Below are positions 1-8,394 of a stretch of DNA of 64,000 bases, piece by piece. This stretch comes from DASVTU01 sp036387415. GTDB taxonomy: Bacteria; Acidobacteriota; Blastocatellia; Pyrinomonadales; Pyrinomonadaceae. The DNA lies in the NCBI GenBank assembly GCA_036387415.1, contig DASVTU010000002.1:1-64000 (forward strand). Direction: 5' to 3'. Made by a program: the position numbers and the translations under genes. The stretch's first letter is position 1; every line of letters starts with the position of its first letter. The notes beneath the pieces were generated by a model. It saw only the letters and a list, made by a program, of their open reading frames with translations, was not told the origin of the DNA and searched no databases.

Positions 1-1053
1 GATTTCGCGGACGGTGCGCGCGATGATGGGCGAGCGCGTCTGTCCACCGACGAGCAACACTTTGTCGATGTCCGACGGCTGAAGTTTGGCGTCCCAGAGC
101 GCCTTCTGACACGGCTCGATGCTCTGCTCGACGAGGTCCGCCACGAGTCCCTCGAAAGTTTCGCGCGTTAAGGTCTTGCTGAAATGCTTCGGACCGGAGG
201 CGTCCGCGGCGATGAAGGGGAGGTTGATATTCGTCTCGGTCAGCGAGGAGAGTTCGCACTTGGCGCGTTCGGCGGCCTCTTTCAGACGTTGGAGTGCGAG
301 CCGGTCTTCGCGCAGGTTGATGCTCGTCTCTTCACGAAACTGATCGACCATCCAGTTGATGATGCGTTCGTCGAAATCCTCGCCGCCGAGGAACGTGTTG
401 CCCGAAGTGGACAGCACCTCGAAGACGCCGTCGTTCATTTCGAGGATGGACACGTCGAACGTGCCGCCGCCGAGATCGTAGACGACGATGCGCTCGGAAG
501 AACTGCGGCCGAGACCGTAGGCGAGCGCGGCGGCGGTCGGCTCGTTGATGATGCGTTCGATGCGAAGCCCGGCAATCTTGCCTGCGTCTTTGGTGGCCTG
601 TCGTTGCGTGTCGTCGAAGTATGCAGGAACGGTGACGATGGCATCGGTGACGGGTTCGCCCAGGAAATCTTCGGCGGCAGCCTTGAGGCGCTGCAAGACG
701 ATGCCGGAAATCTCCTGCGGGCTATAGACGCGCCCCTGCACGCGTATGCGCGCGTCGCCGTTGGTCGCGTCGGTGATTTCAAACGCGGAGGTTTCGCGCG
801 CACGCTTCACTTCGGCGTCGTCATACTTGCGTCCAATCAAACGCTTGACGGCATAGACGGTGTTGGCCGCGTTCGTCACGGCCTGACGTTTAGCGATTTG
901 ACCGACGAGGCGTTCGCCCTTGTCGGTGAAGCCGACGACCGTGGGCGTTGTGCGCCCGCCCTCTTTGTTGGGCACAATCTGCACAGCGCCGCCTTCCAAG
1001 ACGGAGACGCAGCAGTTAGTTGTTCCCAAATCAATCCCGACGACTTTGCCCAT
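1..1053 (-). CDS. dnaK: Hsp70 chaperone DnaK (N-terminal 351 residues, runs off the left edge)
   Basis: ATP-driven cytoplasmic chaperone that works with GrpE and a J-protein. The frame is open from ATG at 1053 to the window edge, giving most of the nucleotide-binding domain. It opens MGKVVGIDLGTTNCC, the actin-fold phosphate-1 loop (residues 6-14), with Cys-Cys after the Asn where many DnaKs have Ser. The phosphate-2 motif DLGGGTFD is at about 193-200, and an NEPTAAALAYG motif precedes it. The substrate-binding domain lies outside the window. It sits 73 nt downstream of grpE on the same strand, the usual hrcA-grpE-dnaK order, so it is probably co-transcribed from the hrcA promoters. The identification is secure; only completeness is limited. 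Confidence 0.97.
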   Translation of the reverse strand, partial: MGKVVGIDLGTTNCCVSVLEGGAVQIVPNKEGGRTTPTVVGFTDKGERLVGQIAKRQAVTNAANTVYAVKRLIGRKYDDAEVKRARETSAFEITDATNGDARIRVQGRVYSPQEISGIVLQRLKAAAEDFLGEPVTDAIVTVPAYFDDTQRQATKDAGKIAGLRIERIINEPTAAALAYGLGRSSSERIVVYDLGGGTFDVSILEMNDGVFEVLSTSGNTFLGGEDFDERIINWMVDQFREETSINLREDRLALQRLKEAAERAKCELSSLTETNINLPFIAADASGPKHFSKTLTRETFEGLVADLVEQSIEPCQKALWDAKLQPSDIDKVLLVGGQTRSPIIARTVREI

Positions 1054-1126
1054 ATCAATTCACCCAACGTCCAACGAGTTAAACTTTCAAAGGTCGGATA
1101 CGCTCCGGCCTGCGACGTGTTCTGGC

Positions 1127-2035
1127 CTACTTGGCGACTTTGACCATCGCCGGACGCAGCAACTTGTCGCCCAGACGATACCCGCGCACGATCTCCGCAA
1201 TCACGGTATCGGAAACAAACTCGTCAGATTCTTCAGCCGCGATGGCTTCGTGCACGTGCGGGTCGAAACGCTGGCCGACGGTCGCCACCGGCTCGACGCC
1301 CATGTCCGCAAACACGCCGCTTAACTGCTTGCTGATTAACTCGACGCCGTGCAGGAAATGCCTGAACTCTTCCGACTCACTCTTTTGCACTGAATCCTCC
1401 GCGGCGAGCGCGCGTTGAAGATTATCGAGCACGGGCAGCAGACGCCCGACCACATCGCCGACGACGCGATTGTATGTCTCATGCCGCTCGCGTTCCATAC
1501 GCTTGCGGTAGTTCTCAAAATCGGCCTGCCGCCGCGCCAGTTTATCTAGATAGTCGGCGCGTTCCTCCGACAGTTTTTGCAACTGGCTTTCGACGCGACG
1601 CAGTTCGGCACGCGTGGCGACCAATTCGGCCATGACGGGGCCGGAAGCGGTTTCGGCCTTGCGCGGCGACTGTCCGGCGTCGCCGCCCCCACCCGTTGCG
1701 CCACGATTCGTGCCTGTGCTATCGGTCGAAGGTGTGGTGGTGTCCAAATCGTTGCGACTCTCTTCTACTTCCGAAGGATTGGGGCCGCCCGCCGTGTCTG
1801 CATCATCGGCTTCGTCGCGTCCCTGCGTGTTGTCCTGTTCCGCTCCACGGTCGATGCGGCGTTGCATCTCGGTTGCATCCTCATAGATGGAGGCACGCCC
1901 CAACTCGTCCGGCGTCAACTCGCCCGCATCATCTTCGTCTTTGCCAGATGCCTGATTTTTGCGCGCAGCGTTTTCTTCCTCATCGAGGAAACGGATAGGG
2001 ATGCGGCTCGGCGTCTGTCGGTTCTTATTAATCAT
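1127..2035 (-). CDS. grpE: Nucleotide exchange factor GrpE with a long acidic N-terminal extension
   Basis: GrpE exchanges ADP on DnaK. The product is 302 aa, against roughly 170-200 aa for typical GrpE. The GrpE core is in the C-terminal half: a long coiled coil (LRRVESQLQKLSEERADY, then a heptad-rich stretch), PVLDNLQRAL, and the beta-domain with VGQRFDPHVHEAI near the end. The first 130 residues or so are Asp/Glu/Thr/Ser/Gly-rich low complexity and look disordered. Start ATG at 2035; no strong Shine-Dalgarno is visible, and internal starts would shorten only the disordered part. It lies between hrcA and dnaK. Confidence 0.95.
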   Translation of the reverse strand: MINKNRQTPSRIPIRFLDEEENAARKNQASGKDEDDAGELTPDELGRASIYEDATEMQRRIDRGAEQDNTQGRDEADDADTAGGPNPSEVEESRNDLDTTTPSTDSTGTNRGATGGGGDAGQSPRKAETASGPVMAELVATRAELRRVESQLQKLSEERADYLDKLARRQADFENYRKRMERERHETYNRVVGDVVGRLLPVLDNLQRALAAEDSVQKSESEEFRHFLHGVELISKQLSGVFADMGVEPVATVGQRFDPHVHEAIAAEESDEFVSDTVIAEIVRGYRLGDKLLRPAMVKVAK

Positions 2036-2144
2036 TATGATTTCGGCCCTTAGGTTTAATTTCGACCCTTTTATGTGCTAACGGCGCGAACGCGCTCTCC
2101 TCCGTTCGACCAAAATCCGGCGAACTGTTGTGTCGATTTCGCAT

Positions 2145-3260
2145 TCAGATACGGGTGACTTCCTCGCGCAACATTCGTTCGACGAGACGCGCGACGTAGT
2201 TGACGACCGCCATCGTCCTTTCGTATTCGATACGCATCGGGCCGACGACGCCGAGCGTGCCGACGATTTCGCCGCTCCCGCCGATGCGATAGGGCGCGGT
2301 AATCAACGTGCAATGTTGCATAGAAGGATTGGTGTTTTCGCGTCCGATGACGACGTGCACGTCGCCGAAGACCGGATCGCGTGCGATGCATTCATTCAGG
2401 ATTTTGACGAGGCGCGATTTCGCTTCAAACGTGCGGAAAAGTTCGCGCAGGCGTTCAACGTCCGAGAAGTCAGGCTTGGCGAGGATGTTGGACGCACCAT
2501 CGACGTACACGTCGCCCGGCTCGTTATCGTCGTCTTCCAGACTTCTTTCAAACAGCATCACGGCGTTTCTCAACAGACGGTCGTAGAGCGCCTTTTCCTC
2601 GCGCATCATGCCGAGGATTTCGGCGCGAATGGTTGGCAGATTTTTGCCGCGAAATTCCGTGTTGAGATAGCGCGCGGTCTGCTCAAGTTCTTCCTGTGTG
2701 AGTCGCTCGTCGATGCGAATAATCTTGTTCTGGACGATGTTTGAAGAGAAGACGAGCACGACGAGCACGCGTTCGTCGGCCAGTTGCATGAATTCGATGT
2801 GCTGCAAACGGTTGTCGGCGAGCGGCGGCGAGACGGCGATGCCGACGTTCTCCGAGAGTTCCGAAAGAAGGTGCGAAACCTTCTCCATCAGACGCCCCGG
2901 CGCGTGCGCGCCCTCGGCGTTGAGATGGCCGAAGGTGCGGTCGATGGCGGAGAGGTCGGCGCGCGTCAGGCGCGCATCGCCGACCATGTGGTCAACGTAA
3001 AAGCGGTATCCTGTGTCGGTCGGGACACGTCCAGCGGAGGTGTGTGGCTGCTCGACCAGCCCGGCCTCTTCGAGTTCGCCCATCACGTTGCGAATCGTGG
3101 CGGGACTCCAACCCGCCGCGCCCGCGAACCTGTCCGCCACCGTGCGCGACCCGACGGGTTCGCCCGTCTTCAAATGCTCCTTGATGATGGCAGACAGCAC
3201 GGCCTGCGCCCGCGCGTCGGGCATCCAATCGGCCTGCGATGTTGAGGTACGAATTGCCAT
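2145..3260 (-). CDS. hrcA: Heat-inducible transcription repressor HrcA
   Basis: HrcA represses class I heat-shock operons by binding the CIRCE operator; GroEL assists its folding. The 371-aa product begins with a winged-helix segment (ARAQAVLSAIIKEHL, then GEPVGSRTVAD and SPATIRNVMGELEEAGL) followed by HTSAGRVPTDTGYRFYVD, the HrcA signature region, and a GAF-like domain. I chose ATG 3260 (MAIRTSTSQ) because an upstream alternative at 3317 adds 19 residues unlike HrcA. First gene of the hrcA-grpE-dnaK operon. No CIRCE (GCACTC-N9-GAGTGC) is present upstream; a different dyad occupies the operator position. Confidence 0.95.
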   Translation of the reverse strand: MAIRTSTSQADWMPDARAQAVLSAIIKEHLKTGEPVGSRTVADRFAGAAGWSPATIRNVMGELEEAGLVEQPHTSAGRVPTDTGYRFYVDHMVGDARLTRADLSAIDRTFGHLNAEGAHAPGRLMEKVSHLLSELSENVGIAVSPPLADNRLQHIEFMQLADERVLVVLVFSSNIVQNKIIRIDERLTQEELEQTARYLNTEFRGKNLPTIRAEILGMMREEKALYDRLLRNAVMLFERSLEDDDNEPGDVYVDGASNILAKPDFSDVERLRELFRTFEAKSRLVKILNECIARDPVFGDVHVVIGRENTNPSMQHCTLITAPYRIGGSGEIVGTLGVVGPMRIEYERTMAVVNYVARLVERMLREEVTRI

Positions 3261-3344
3261 CGAAGTAAAAAAAGGCGTGGGAACTGAAGAACCAGAGGAA
3301 GGACTGACGGACGCCAAATTTCGCGCCCGGCGTCACGCATTATT

Positions 3345-3373
3345 CAATAACGCCGCTCCTCCTTGCATGTCAA
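3345..3373 (-). promoter_or_regulatory. Candidate sigma70 promoter P1 of hrcA-grpE-dnaK
   Basis: On the minus strand a perfect -35 TTGACA (3373-3368) is followed after 17 nt by TTATTG (3350-3345), or TATTGA with an 18-nt spacer. The -10 is weak. It is about 85 nt from the hrcA start codon. Confidence 0.45.
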
Positions 3374-3391
3374 CAATTTAATTCTTCAGGC

Positions 3392-3425
3392 GTTCGTGCA
3401 CTCCTTGCGTGCGCTCGGCACGAAC
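3392..3425. promoter_or_regulatory. Inverted repeat GTTCGTGC-N18-GCACGAAC upstream of hrcA
   Basis: A perfect 8-bp dyad (3392-3399 with 3418-3425) lies immediately downstream of the candidate P2 -10 box. It could be an operator or a leader hairpin. It does not match CIRCE, whose half-site is GCACTC with a 9-nt spacer. Confidence 0.4.
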
Positions 3426-3436
3426 ACAGTCAAAAG

Positions 3437-3466
3437 AGTATAACGGATTGTGGAAAAGGCGCGCAA
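3437..3466 (-). promoter_or_regulatory. Candidate sigma70 promoter P2 of hrcA-grpE-dnaK
   Basis: Minus strand TTGCGC (3466-3461), 18-nt spacer, TATACT (3442-3437). Transcription would begin near 3430, just before the dyad at 3392-3425, which is where an operator would be expected. Confidence 0.45.
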
Positions 3467-3894
3467 ACCATTCCGGCAGGCGACCTTAAACGCTTCGCCC
3501 CGCCGCGTCGCAACCGCTCCCGCGCCGCTCTCTCCACACGCTAATTTGAAGGCTCTACAGGATTTACGGCTTCGCTTCAAGCAATTTCCGAATTATTTCA
3601 CTTAAACCGCTGAAATCATTAAACTTAACGAAGCACTCGAATCGCCTCTCCGCGTTTGTCGAATCCGTTGCGACGAGCCATTTGGCGGCCTGTCAACACG
3701 TTAGCGTCGCACGCCGGAGCGCCATTTGACGCTTGCCACGCGAGGCTCGTAATATCTCTGCATCCGGTCGCCAATCTTTTAACCCCTCGGCGGCTGGCTC
3801 TCGTCCGACCTCGTTGCTGGCAGCTTTTCACTCGGAGTTGACGTTTGCACGCTTCCTTTGGGTTTTCGCCGGACAAGAATCTCTAACGCTTCTT

Positions 3895-4629
3895 ATGCAA
3901 GAATCTCAAACACTTCTGTGCACGCTCTTTGTTGATGCCTTTCGACAACTCGCAGCGCATCGCCCGGTGCCCGACGTGGACGTGCGCTTCTACCCCTACG
4001 CCGGACTAAACCACACCATCCGTCTCCGCTCAGGCCGCGTCTATGTCCGCGTGTCGGATATTTTCCGCGATGCGCCGCTCGAAGTTCATCGCGCGCTCGC
4101 CTTCATCCTCGTCGCCAAACTCCTGCGCCGCCGCATTCCCGTCAAACATGAGCGCGTCTATCGTGCCTACGCCTGCTCGTCGGAAGTCTTGCGCGCCTCC
4201 GACATCGCACGTCGTCAACGCGGTCGCAAATTCATCTCGTCGGCGCGCGGACGCTTCCACGACCTCGAACGCATCTTCCGTAGGCTCAACCGCGAACACT
4301 TCGACAACAAACTTCCACCACCGACGCTCACATGGTCGCAGAGACGCACGCGCACCATCCTCGGCCATCACGACGGCGTGCACGAAACTATCGTTATCAG
4401 CAAAACGCTCGACGCGCAGGACGTTCCCGAATGGTTCGTTGAATACATCATGTTTCATGAGATGCTTCACATCAAGCACCCGCCGCGTCTTATCAACGGT
4501 CGCCGCTACTATCACACCAAAGCCTTCCGCGCCGAAGAACAACGCTTTCCACGTTATCACGAAGCGCAGTCTTGGCTCGACCGCATTGCGCGCCAACGCC
4601 GCACACTCCAACGCGCACGCGCCGCATAA
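3895..4629 (+). CDS. SprT-like zinc metalloprotease domain protein
   Basis: A 244-aa protein with HEMLH at residues 188-192, the zincin motif, preceded by EWFVEYIMF and followed by a region with several His residues (RRYYHTKAFRAEE), as in the SprT-like family where a third His completes the zinc site. The upstream half (RFHDLERIFRRLNREHFDNKLP) is the usual SprT entry helix, and TLTWSQRRTRTILGHHD resembles the strand region before the active site. Substrate unknown; SprT relatives include DNA-protein crosslink proteases, but function is not assigned here. ATG 3895 was chosen because the frame upstream (to 3733) has no recognisable protein character. Confidence 0.8.
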   Translation: MQESQTLLCTLFVDAFRQLAAHRPVPDVDVRFYPYAGLNHTIRLRSGRVYVRVSDIFRDAPLEVHRALAFILVAKLLRRRIPVKHERVYRAYACSSEVLRASDIARRQRGRKFISSARGRFHDLERIFRRLNREHFDNKLPPPTLTWSQRRTRTILGHHDGVHETIVISKTLDAQDVPEWFVEYIMFHEMLHIKHPPRLINGRRYYHTKAFRAEEQRFPRYHEAQSWLDRIARQRRTLQRARAA

Positions 4630-4744
4630 AGTCGCCTCCAAATCCAAAAAATTAGAACTCGCGTCTAAAGATTCGTACCGCGAGTTTTTACAAATTGCAC
4701 TACAACTTTTACGAAACTTTGCTCCGCCTTTGTCGTTTAAGGAG

Positions 4745-4858
4745 ACAGGAAGGTGGGCTCCTCCGATAAGAGCGGGTGAGCGTCGCAAGTAAATGTACCA
4801 ATCCCTCCGGTACTTGCTTCGACGTTCATCCGCTCTTAAGGTTTTCGACCCTTCCTGT
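4745..4858. repeat. Long imperfect hairpin upstream of efp
   Basis: Outer arms ACAGGAAGG (4745-4753) and CCTTCCTGT (4850-4858) enclose a second pairing between AAGAGCGGGTGAGCGTCG (4768-4785) and the complementary stretch at about 4820-4837, then an inner TGTACC/GGTAC pairing. The fold is about 114 nt with internal loops. There are only four T after the right arm, so a simple terminator is not compelling; it could be a terminator for the protease gene, an efp leader or a small structured RNA. Confidence 0.5.
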
Positions 4859-4891
4859 TTTCGACACGCCGCTCCGGTCATAGCTCACGGC

Positions 4892-4921
4892 TGGACAAAA
4901 ACCCGCGCCGCTCGCTAGACT
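4892..4921 (+). promoter_or_regulatory. Candidate efp promoter
   Basis: TGGACA (4892-4897), 18-nt spacer, TAGACT (4916-4921), placing the start about 90 nt before the efp ATG. Confidence 0.4.
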
Positions 4922-5016
4922 ACGCAGTTTACAGACGAGGCCGGATGCTTTCCTGTAGCCTTGCGGCCTTCAAAGAACAGCAAAATTTATTTCAAGACGG
5001 AGCAAGAATTACACCT

Positions 5017-5580
5017 ATGGCGATTCCCGCAACACAAATCCGACGCGGCATGGTTATCCTGCATGAAGGCAAACTTTGTAAGGTGATTGATTTCCGGCAT
5101 CACACGCCGGGGAATCTGCGCGCAATGGTGCAGACTAAATTGCGCGACCTCAAAACCGGCTCATCCTTCGAGCATCGTTTCCGTTCGGCTGACACGGTTG
5201 AGAAAGCGTCGCTCGAACAGCGCGAAATGGAATACATGTATTCCGATGGTTCGCAGCACCACTTCATGAACACAGAGAACTACGAGCAAACCGCGTTGAG
5301 CGGTGAAGACCTCGGCGACATGGCGCAATGGCTCATGCCGGGCTTGCGTATTCAAGCGGAATTTTATGAGGGGCAACCCATCGGCGTGACACTGCCGCCG
5401 TCGATGGAACTCGGCGTCGTCAGCACCGAACCGACGATGAAGGGCGCGACCGTCTCCAACGTCAACAAACCCGCGACGCTCGAAAACGGCGTCACGATTC
5501 AAGTGCCTCCATTCGTCAACGAAGGCGACCGCATTCGCGTTGACCCCGTGGAAGGTCGCTACATCGAACGGGCTAAGTAA
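5017..5580 (+). CDS. efp: Translation elongation factor P
   Basis: EF-P relieves ribosome stalling at polyproline. The 187-aa length and three-domain OB-fold pattern match the family (E. coli 188 aa): N-terminal KOW-like domain (RRGMVILHEGKLCKV), middle OB domain (EYMYSDGSQHHFMNTENYEQ) and C-terminal OB domain (KPATLENGVTIQVPPFVNEG). ATG 5017 (MAIPATQI) is chosen; the frame extends upstream without homologous character. The tip of the first domain reads TPGNLRA: an Asn (residue 33) stands where E. coli has the lysine modified by EpmA and other lineages an arginine glycosylated by EarP. Followed 89 nt later by waaA. Confidence 0.97.
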   Translation: MAIPATQIRRGMVILHEGKLCKVIDFRHHTPGNLRAMVQTKLRDLKTGSSFEHRFRSADTVEKASLEQREMEYMYSDGSQHHFMNTENYEQTALSGEDLGDMAQWLMPGLRIQAEFYEGQPIGVTLPPSMELGVVSTEPTMKGATVSNVNKPATLENGVTIQVPPFVNEGDRIRVDPVEGRYIERAK

Positions 5581-5593
5581 AAGTGACGGGTAA

Positions 5594-5669
5594 CGAGTGA
5601 TGAGTGATGCACCATGAGTTAAACGGTTCGGCCTCCCACTCATCACTCGTCGCTCATCACTCATCGCTC
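5594..5669. repeat. Tandem-heptamer hairpin, family F (GAGTGAT)
   Basis: Left arm 5594-5609 is GAGTGAT units. The right arm, 5641-5669, is four complementary heptamers (CATCACT, CGTCGCT, CATCACT, CATCGCT). It fills the efp-waaA spacer and the right arm ends exactly at the waaA ATG, leaving no room for a Shine-Dalgarno. Confidence 0.8.
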
Positions 5670-7094
5670 ATGTATTTCCTCTACAGCCTTCTTCTCGCCG
5701 TCGGTTTCGTCGCGCTCCTGCCGCGCTTTCTGCTCGACACACTACGACACGGAAAGTATGCCGCCGGATTTGGCGAGCGCATGGGCAGGTATCCACGGTT
5801 TGATGCGCGCGGTCGCACCGTCATCTGGCTCCACTGTGTTTCGGTTGGCGAAACACAGGCCGCGCGTCCGCTCGTCCGCGCACTTCTCGAACGCTACCCA
5901 TCTCACACACTCGTCGTTTCCACCGTTACAGAGACAGGACAGCAACTCGCGCGCGAAGTGTTTGCTGACACGGCGACGGCCATCTTCTACTTCCCCTTCG
6001 ATTGGGCATGGACGGTGCGCCGCGCTCTCCGCATCATCAATCCATCGGTCGTGCTCGTTATGGAAACCGAATTGTGGCCGCGTTTCCTACGTGAATGCGG
6101 CGCGCGAGGCATCCCCGTCGCGCTCGTCAACGGGCGCATCTCAGACACATCGTTTCGTCGCTACAAAATCATCCGTCGCTTCATCAGCCGCGTCACGCGC
6201 GACATCTCGCTCGCCATTATGCAAACCGACACAGACGCCTCGCGTCTCGCCGCGCTCGGTCTCGCACCCGAACGCATTAGGGTTTCAGGCAATGTCAAAT
6301 TCGATGTCGAGACCGAGACGGCAAAGCAAACATTAACCGACGAACTGCGTGCGCGCTTCCATATCGACGACGCAAGACCGCTCATTGTCGCCGCCAGCAC
6401 ACATGCGCCCGAAGAACGCATGCTGCTCGAAGCATTCAAACAACTTCGCGCCGCCTCGCTCGTCGCCGATGCGCGCCATGATGCGGACGCGCGCCGCATC
6501 ACGAAGACGAATGCGCCCCACGCCCATCCGCGACTGCTCATCGCCCCGCGACATCCTGAACGCTTCGACGAAGTAGCGACGCTTCTGGACACTTCCGGCC
6601 TGCGATGGTCGCGCCGCAAGGCACAACACGACGCGACAAATGACGCGCAGTGTGACGTTATCCTGCTCGATACCATCGGAGAATTGCGCGGCGTCTATCC
6701 GTTGGCCGCGCTCGTCTTCGTCGGCGGAAGCCTCGCGCGGACGGGTGGACACAATGTGCTCGAACCTGCGAGTTATGCCCGTTGCATCGTCACTGGCGCA
6801 CACACTTTCAACTTCAAATCGATCATCCGCGAATTTTTCGAACGCGATGCGCTGGTGCAGATTCCTGATGTGACCGACGACGAAGCGCCGACGGTTTTGG
6901 CGCGGGTTCTCGGAGAGTTGTTGCATGACAGTGAACGGCGTGAGCGCATGGGAGATAACGCGCTTGCCGCTCTCGTCGAGAATCGCGGCGCAACCGAACG
7001 CACCATCGAAATGCTCGCGCCTATTTTTGATGCTGACTCGACACACACGAACCCAGGTTTGCCCGTCAACGTCGCGGCGCGAATGCACGTCTGA
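5670..7094 (+). CDS. waaA: 3-deoxy-D-manno-octulosonic acid transferase (Kdo transferase, GT30)
   Basis: Transfers Kdo from CMP-Kdo to the lipid A precursor on the inner face of the cytoplasmic membrane. The 474-aa protein has an N-terminal membrane helix (MYFLYSLLLAVGF), the GFGERMG segment carrying the catalytic Glu (residue 36), WLHCVSVGE, ETELWP, and the C-terminal FVGGSLARTGGHNVLEPA nucleotide-sugar motif. ATG 5670 is chosen because the frame upstream is encoded by the repeat hairpin; no ribosome-binding site is visible. It pairs with lpxK 130 nt downstream in lipid A-Kdo synthesis. Confidence 0.95.
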   Translation: MYFLYSLLLAVGFVALLPRFLLDTLRHGKYAAGFGERMGRYPRFDARGRTVIWLHCVSVGETQAARPLVRALLERYPSHTLVVSTVTETGQQLAREVFADTATAIFYFPFDWAWTVRRALRIINPSVVLVMETELWPRFLRECGARGIPVALVNGRISDTSFRRYKIIRRFISRVTRDISLAIMQTDTDASRLAALGLAPERIRVSGNVKFDVETETAKQTLTDELRARFHIDDARPLIVAASTHAPEERMLLEAFKQLRAASLVADARHDADARRITKTNAPHAHPRLLIAPRHPERFDEVATLLDTSGLRWSRRKAQHDATNDAQCDVILLDTIGELRGVYPLAALVFVGGSLARTGGHNVLEPASYARCIVTGAHTFNFKSIIREFFERDALVQIPDVTDDEAPTVLARVLGELLHDSERRERMGDNALAALVENRGATERTIEMLAPIFDADSTHTNPGLPVNVAARMHV

Positions 7095-7223
7095 GTCACG
7101 GCTTTTCGTGCGTCTGTCTTTCGTGATGCATCATGAAAAGAGGCAACTTTTCATCACTTCAACCTCGGTCGTCTCTCGCATCACTTCAACTTTAATCGCT
7201 TTCGGCATCTTCGATTCGCACTG

Positions 7224-8315
7224 ATGCTTCGACCCTCTTCACTCATCCTTCCTCCGCTCGGCTTCCTCTATGGCGCGGCGATGCAGACACGCCTCGCGCT
7301 CTATCGGCGCGGTTTGCTCACAATTCACCAACTCGACGCGCCCGTCATCAGCGTCGGCAACATCACCGTAGGCGGCACGGGCAAGACGCCGCTCGTCGAA
7401 TGGCTCGCACGCAAACTCGCAAGCGAAGGCCGACGCGTCTGCATACTTACGCGCGGCTATGGTCGTGCCGGAGCGAGCCGACGCGTCGTTGTGTCGGACG
7501 GCAAAACTGTTCTGGCGAATGCGCGCGAGGGAGGCGACGAGCCGCGTATGCTCGCGGAGATGCTGCTTGACTCGTCGGTCGCGGTGGTCAGTGACGCCAA
7601 CCGCGTTGCGGCGGCACGTTGGTCATCTACGAATCTTGGGAGCGATGCTTTCATCCTCGACGATGGTTTTCAACACCTACGCATCGTGCGCAATCTCGAC
7701 ATCGTGACGCTCGACGCGACGAACCCGTGGGGCGGCGCGCATCTCTTGCCACACGGGCGTCTGCGTGAGTCGCTCGAACAACTCGCGCGCGCTGATTTAA
7801 TCATCATCACACGCGCAGACCTCGCGCATGACATCGACGCCCTGCGAGGCGAAGCGCAACGCTTGAGCGACGGACGCGCGGCGATTCTCACGTCCCGGCT
7901 AAAAACTCTCCGACTGCGACGGCTCGACTCCCAAACTACTCGACGCAATGAGCAGTCGCAGCTAAACGAGCAGGAGTCTGCGACGAATGCACAGGAGTCT
8001 CCAACGACAATCTTCATGGCCTTCTGCGCCGTCGGTAATCCGGGAGGATTTTTCGCGCATCTGCGGCGCGACGGCTACGTGTTGAGCCACACGCGTTCTT
8101 TTTCAGACCACCATGCTTACAGGCAAGTGGATGTAGACGCGCTCGCACGCGAAGCCGCCGCTCATGAGGCGCAGGCGTTTCTGACGACCGCGAAGGATGC
8201 GGTGAAACTAGGTTCGCTCAGCTTCGCGCTTCCGTGTTACGTGGTGGACGTGGGGTTGGTGTTTGACGATGAGGAGATGCTGCTCGCACACGTCCGCAGA
8301 GCCATCGCGCGTTGA
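7224..8315 (+). CDS. lpxK: Tetraacyldisaccharide 4'-kinase LpxK
   Basis: Phosphorylates the 4' position of the lipid A disaccharide at the inner membrane. The 363-aa product has an N-terminal hydrophobic stretch and the LpxK-type P-loop SVGNITVGGTGKTPLVEWLA (GGTGKTP at 50-56), then ILTRGYGR and DEPRMLA, and FILDDGFQHLRI with NPWGGAHLLPHGRLRE, all characteristic of the family. Around residue 235 there is a Gln/Glu/Ser/Asn-rich insertion (SQTTRRNEQSQLNEQESATN). It follows waaA, so the two consecutive lipid A steps are encoded together. Confidence 0.96.
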   Translation: MLRPSSLILPPLGFLYGAAMQTRLALYRRGLLTIHQLDAPVISVGNITVGGTGKTPLVEWLARKLASEGRRVCILTRGYGRAGASRRVVVSDGKTVLANAREGGDEPRMLAEMLLDSSVAVVSDANRVAAARWSSTNLGSDAFILDDGFQHLRIVRNLDIVTLDATNPWGGAHLLPHGRLRESLEQLARADLIIITRADLAHDIDALRGEAQRLSDGRAAILTSRLKTLRLRRLDSQTTRRNEQSQLNEQESATNAQESPTTIFMAFCAVGNPGGFFAHLRRDGYVLSHTRSFSDHHAYRQVDVDALAREAAAHEAQAFLTTAKDAVKLGSLSFALPCYVVDVGLVFDDEEMLLAHVRRAIAR

Positions 8316-8394
8316 AAAACTTCTTGGCGGGCGCGCAAGGATTCCAAGTTTGATGCGACAGACGATGAATCACGTGTCGGCGATGTGTGTTGAA

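Larger units (their letters stand above)
3261..3894. other. 634-nt divergent intergenic region between hrcA and the SprT-like gene
   Basis: No convincing gene. It carries two candidate hrcA promoters and an 8-bp inverted repeat (listed separately) in its left part. The right part (about 3480-3890) holds no RNA gene or repeat that I can recognise; short frames there have no coding character. Confidence 0.6.
4630..5016. other. 387-nt spacer between the SprT-like gene and efp
   Basis: No gene seen. It contains a long imperfect hairpin (4745-4858) and a candidate efp promoter (4892-4921), listed separately. Confidence 0.6.

Noticed and set aside
3398..3412. CIRCE operator upstream of hrcA
   Set aside because: GCACTC occurs once (3398-3403), but no GAGTGC follows at the required 9-nt spacing.
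4745..4858. 6S RNA or other known RNA family in the hairpin upstream of efp
   Set aside because: The fold has neither a clear central bubble nor a recognisable consensus; only a structured region is claimed.
5604..5669. Upstream start for waaA giving 22 extra residues
   Set aside because: These residues (His/Ser-rich) are encoded by the repeat hairpin; the membrane helix of WaaA begins at ATG 5670.
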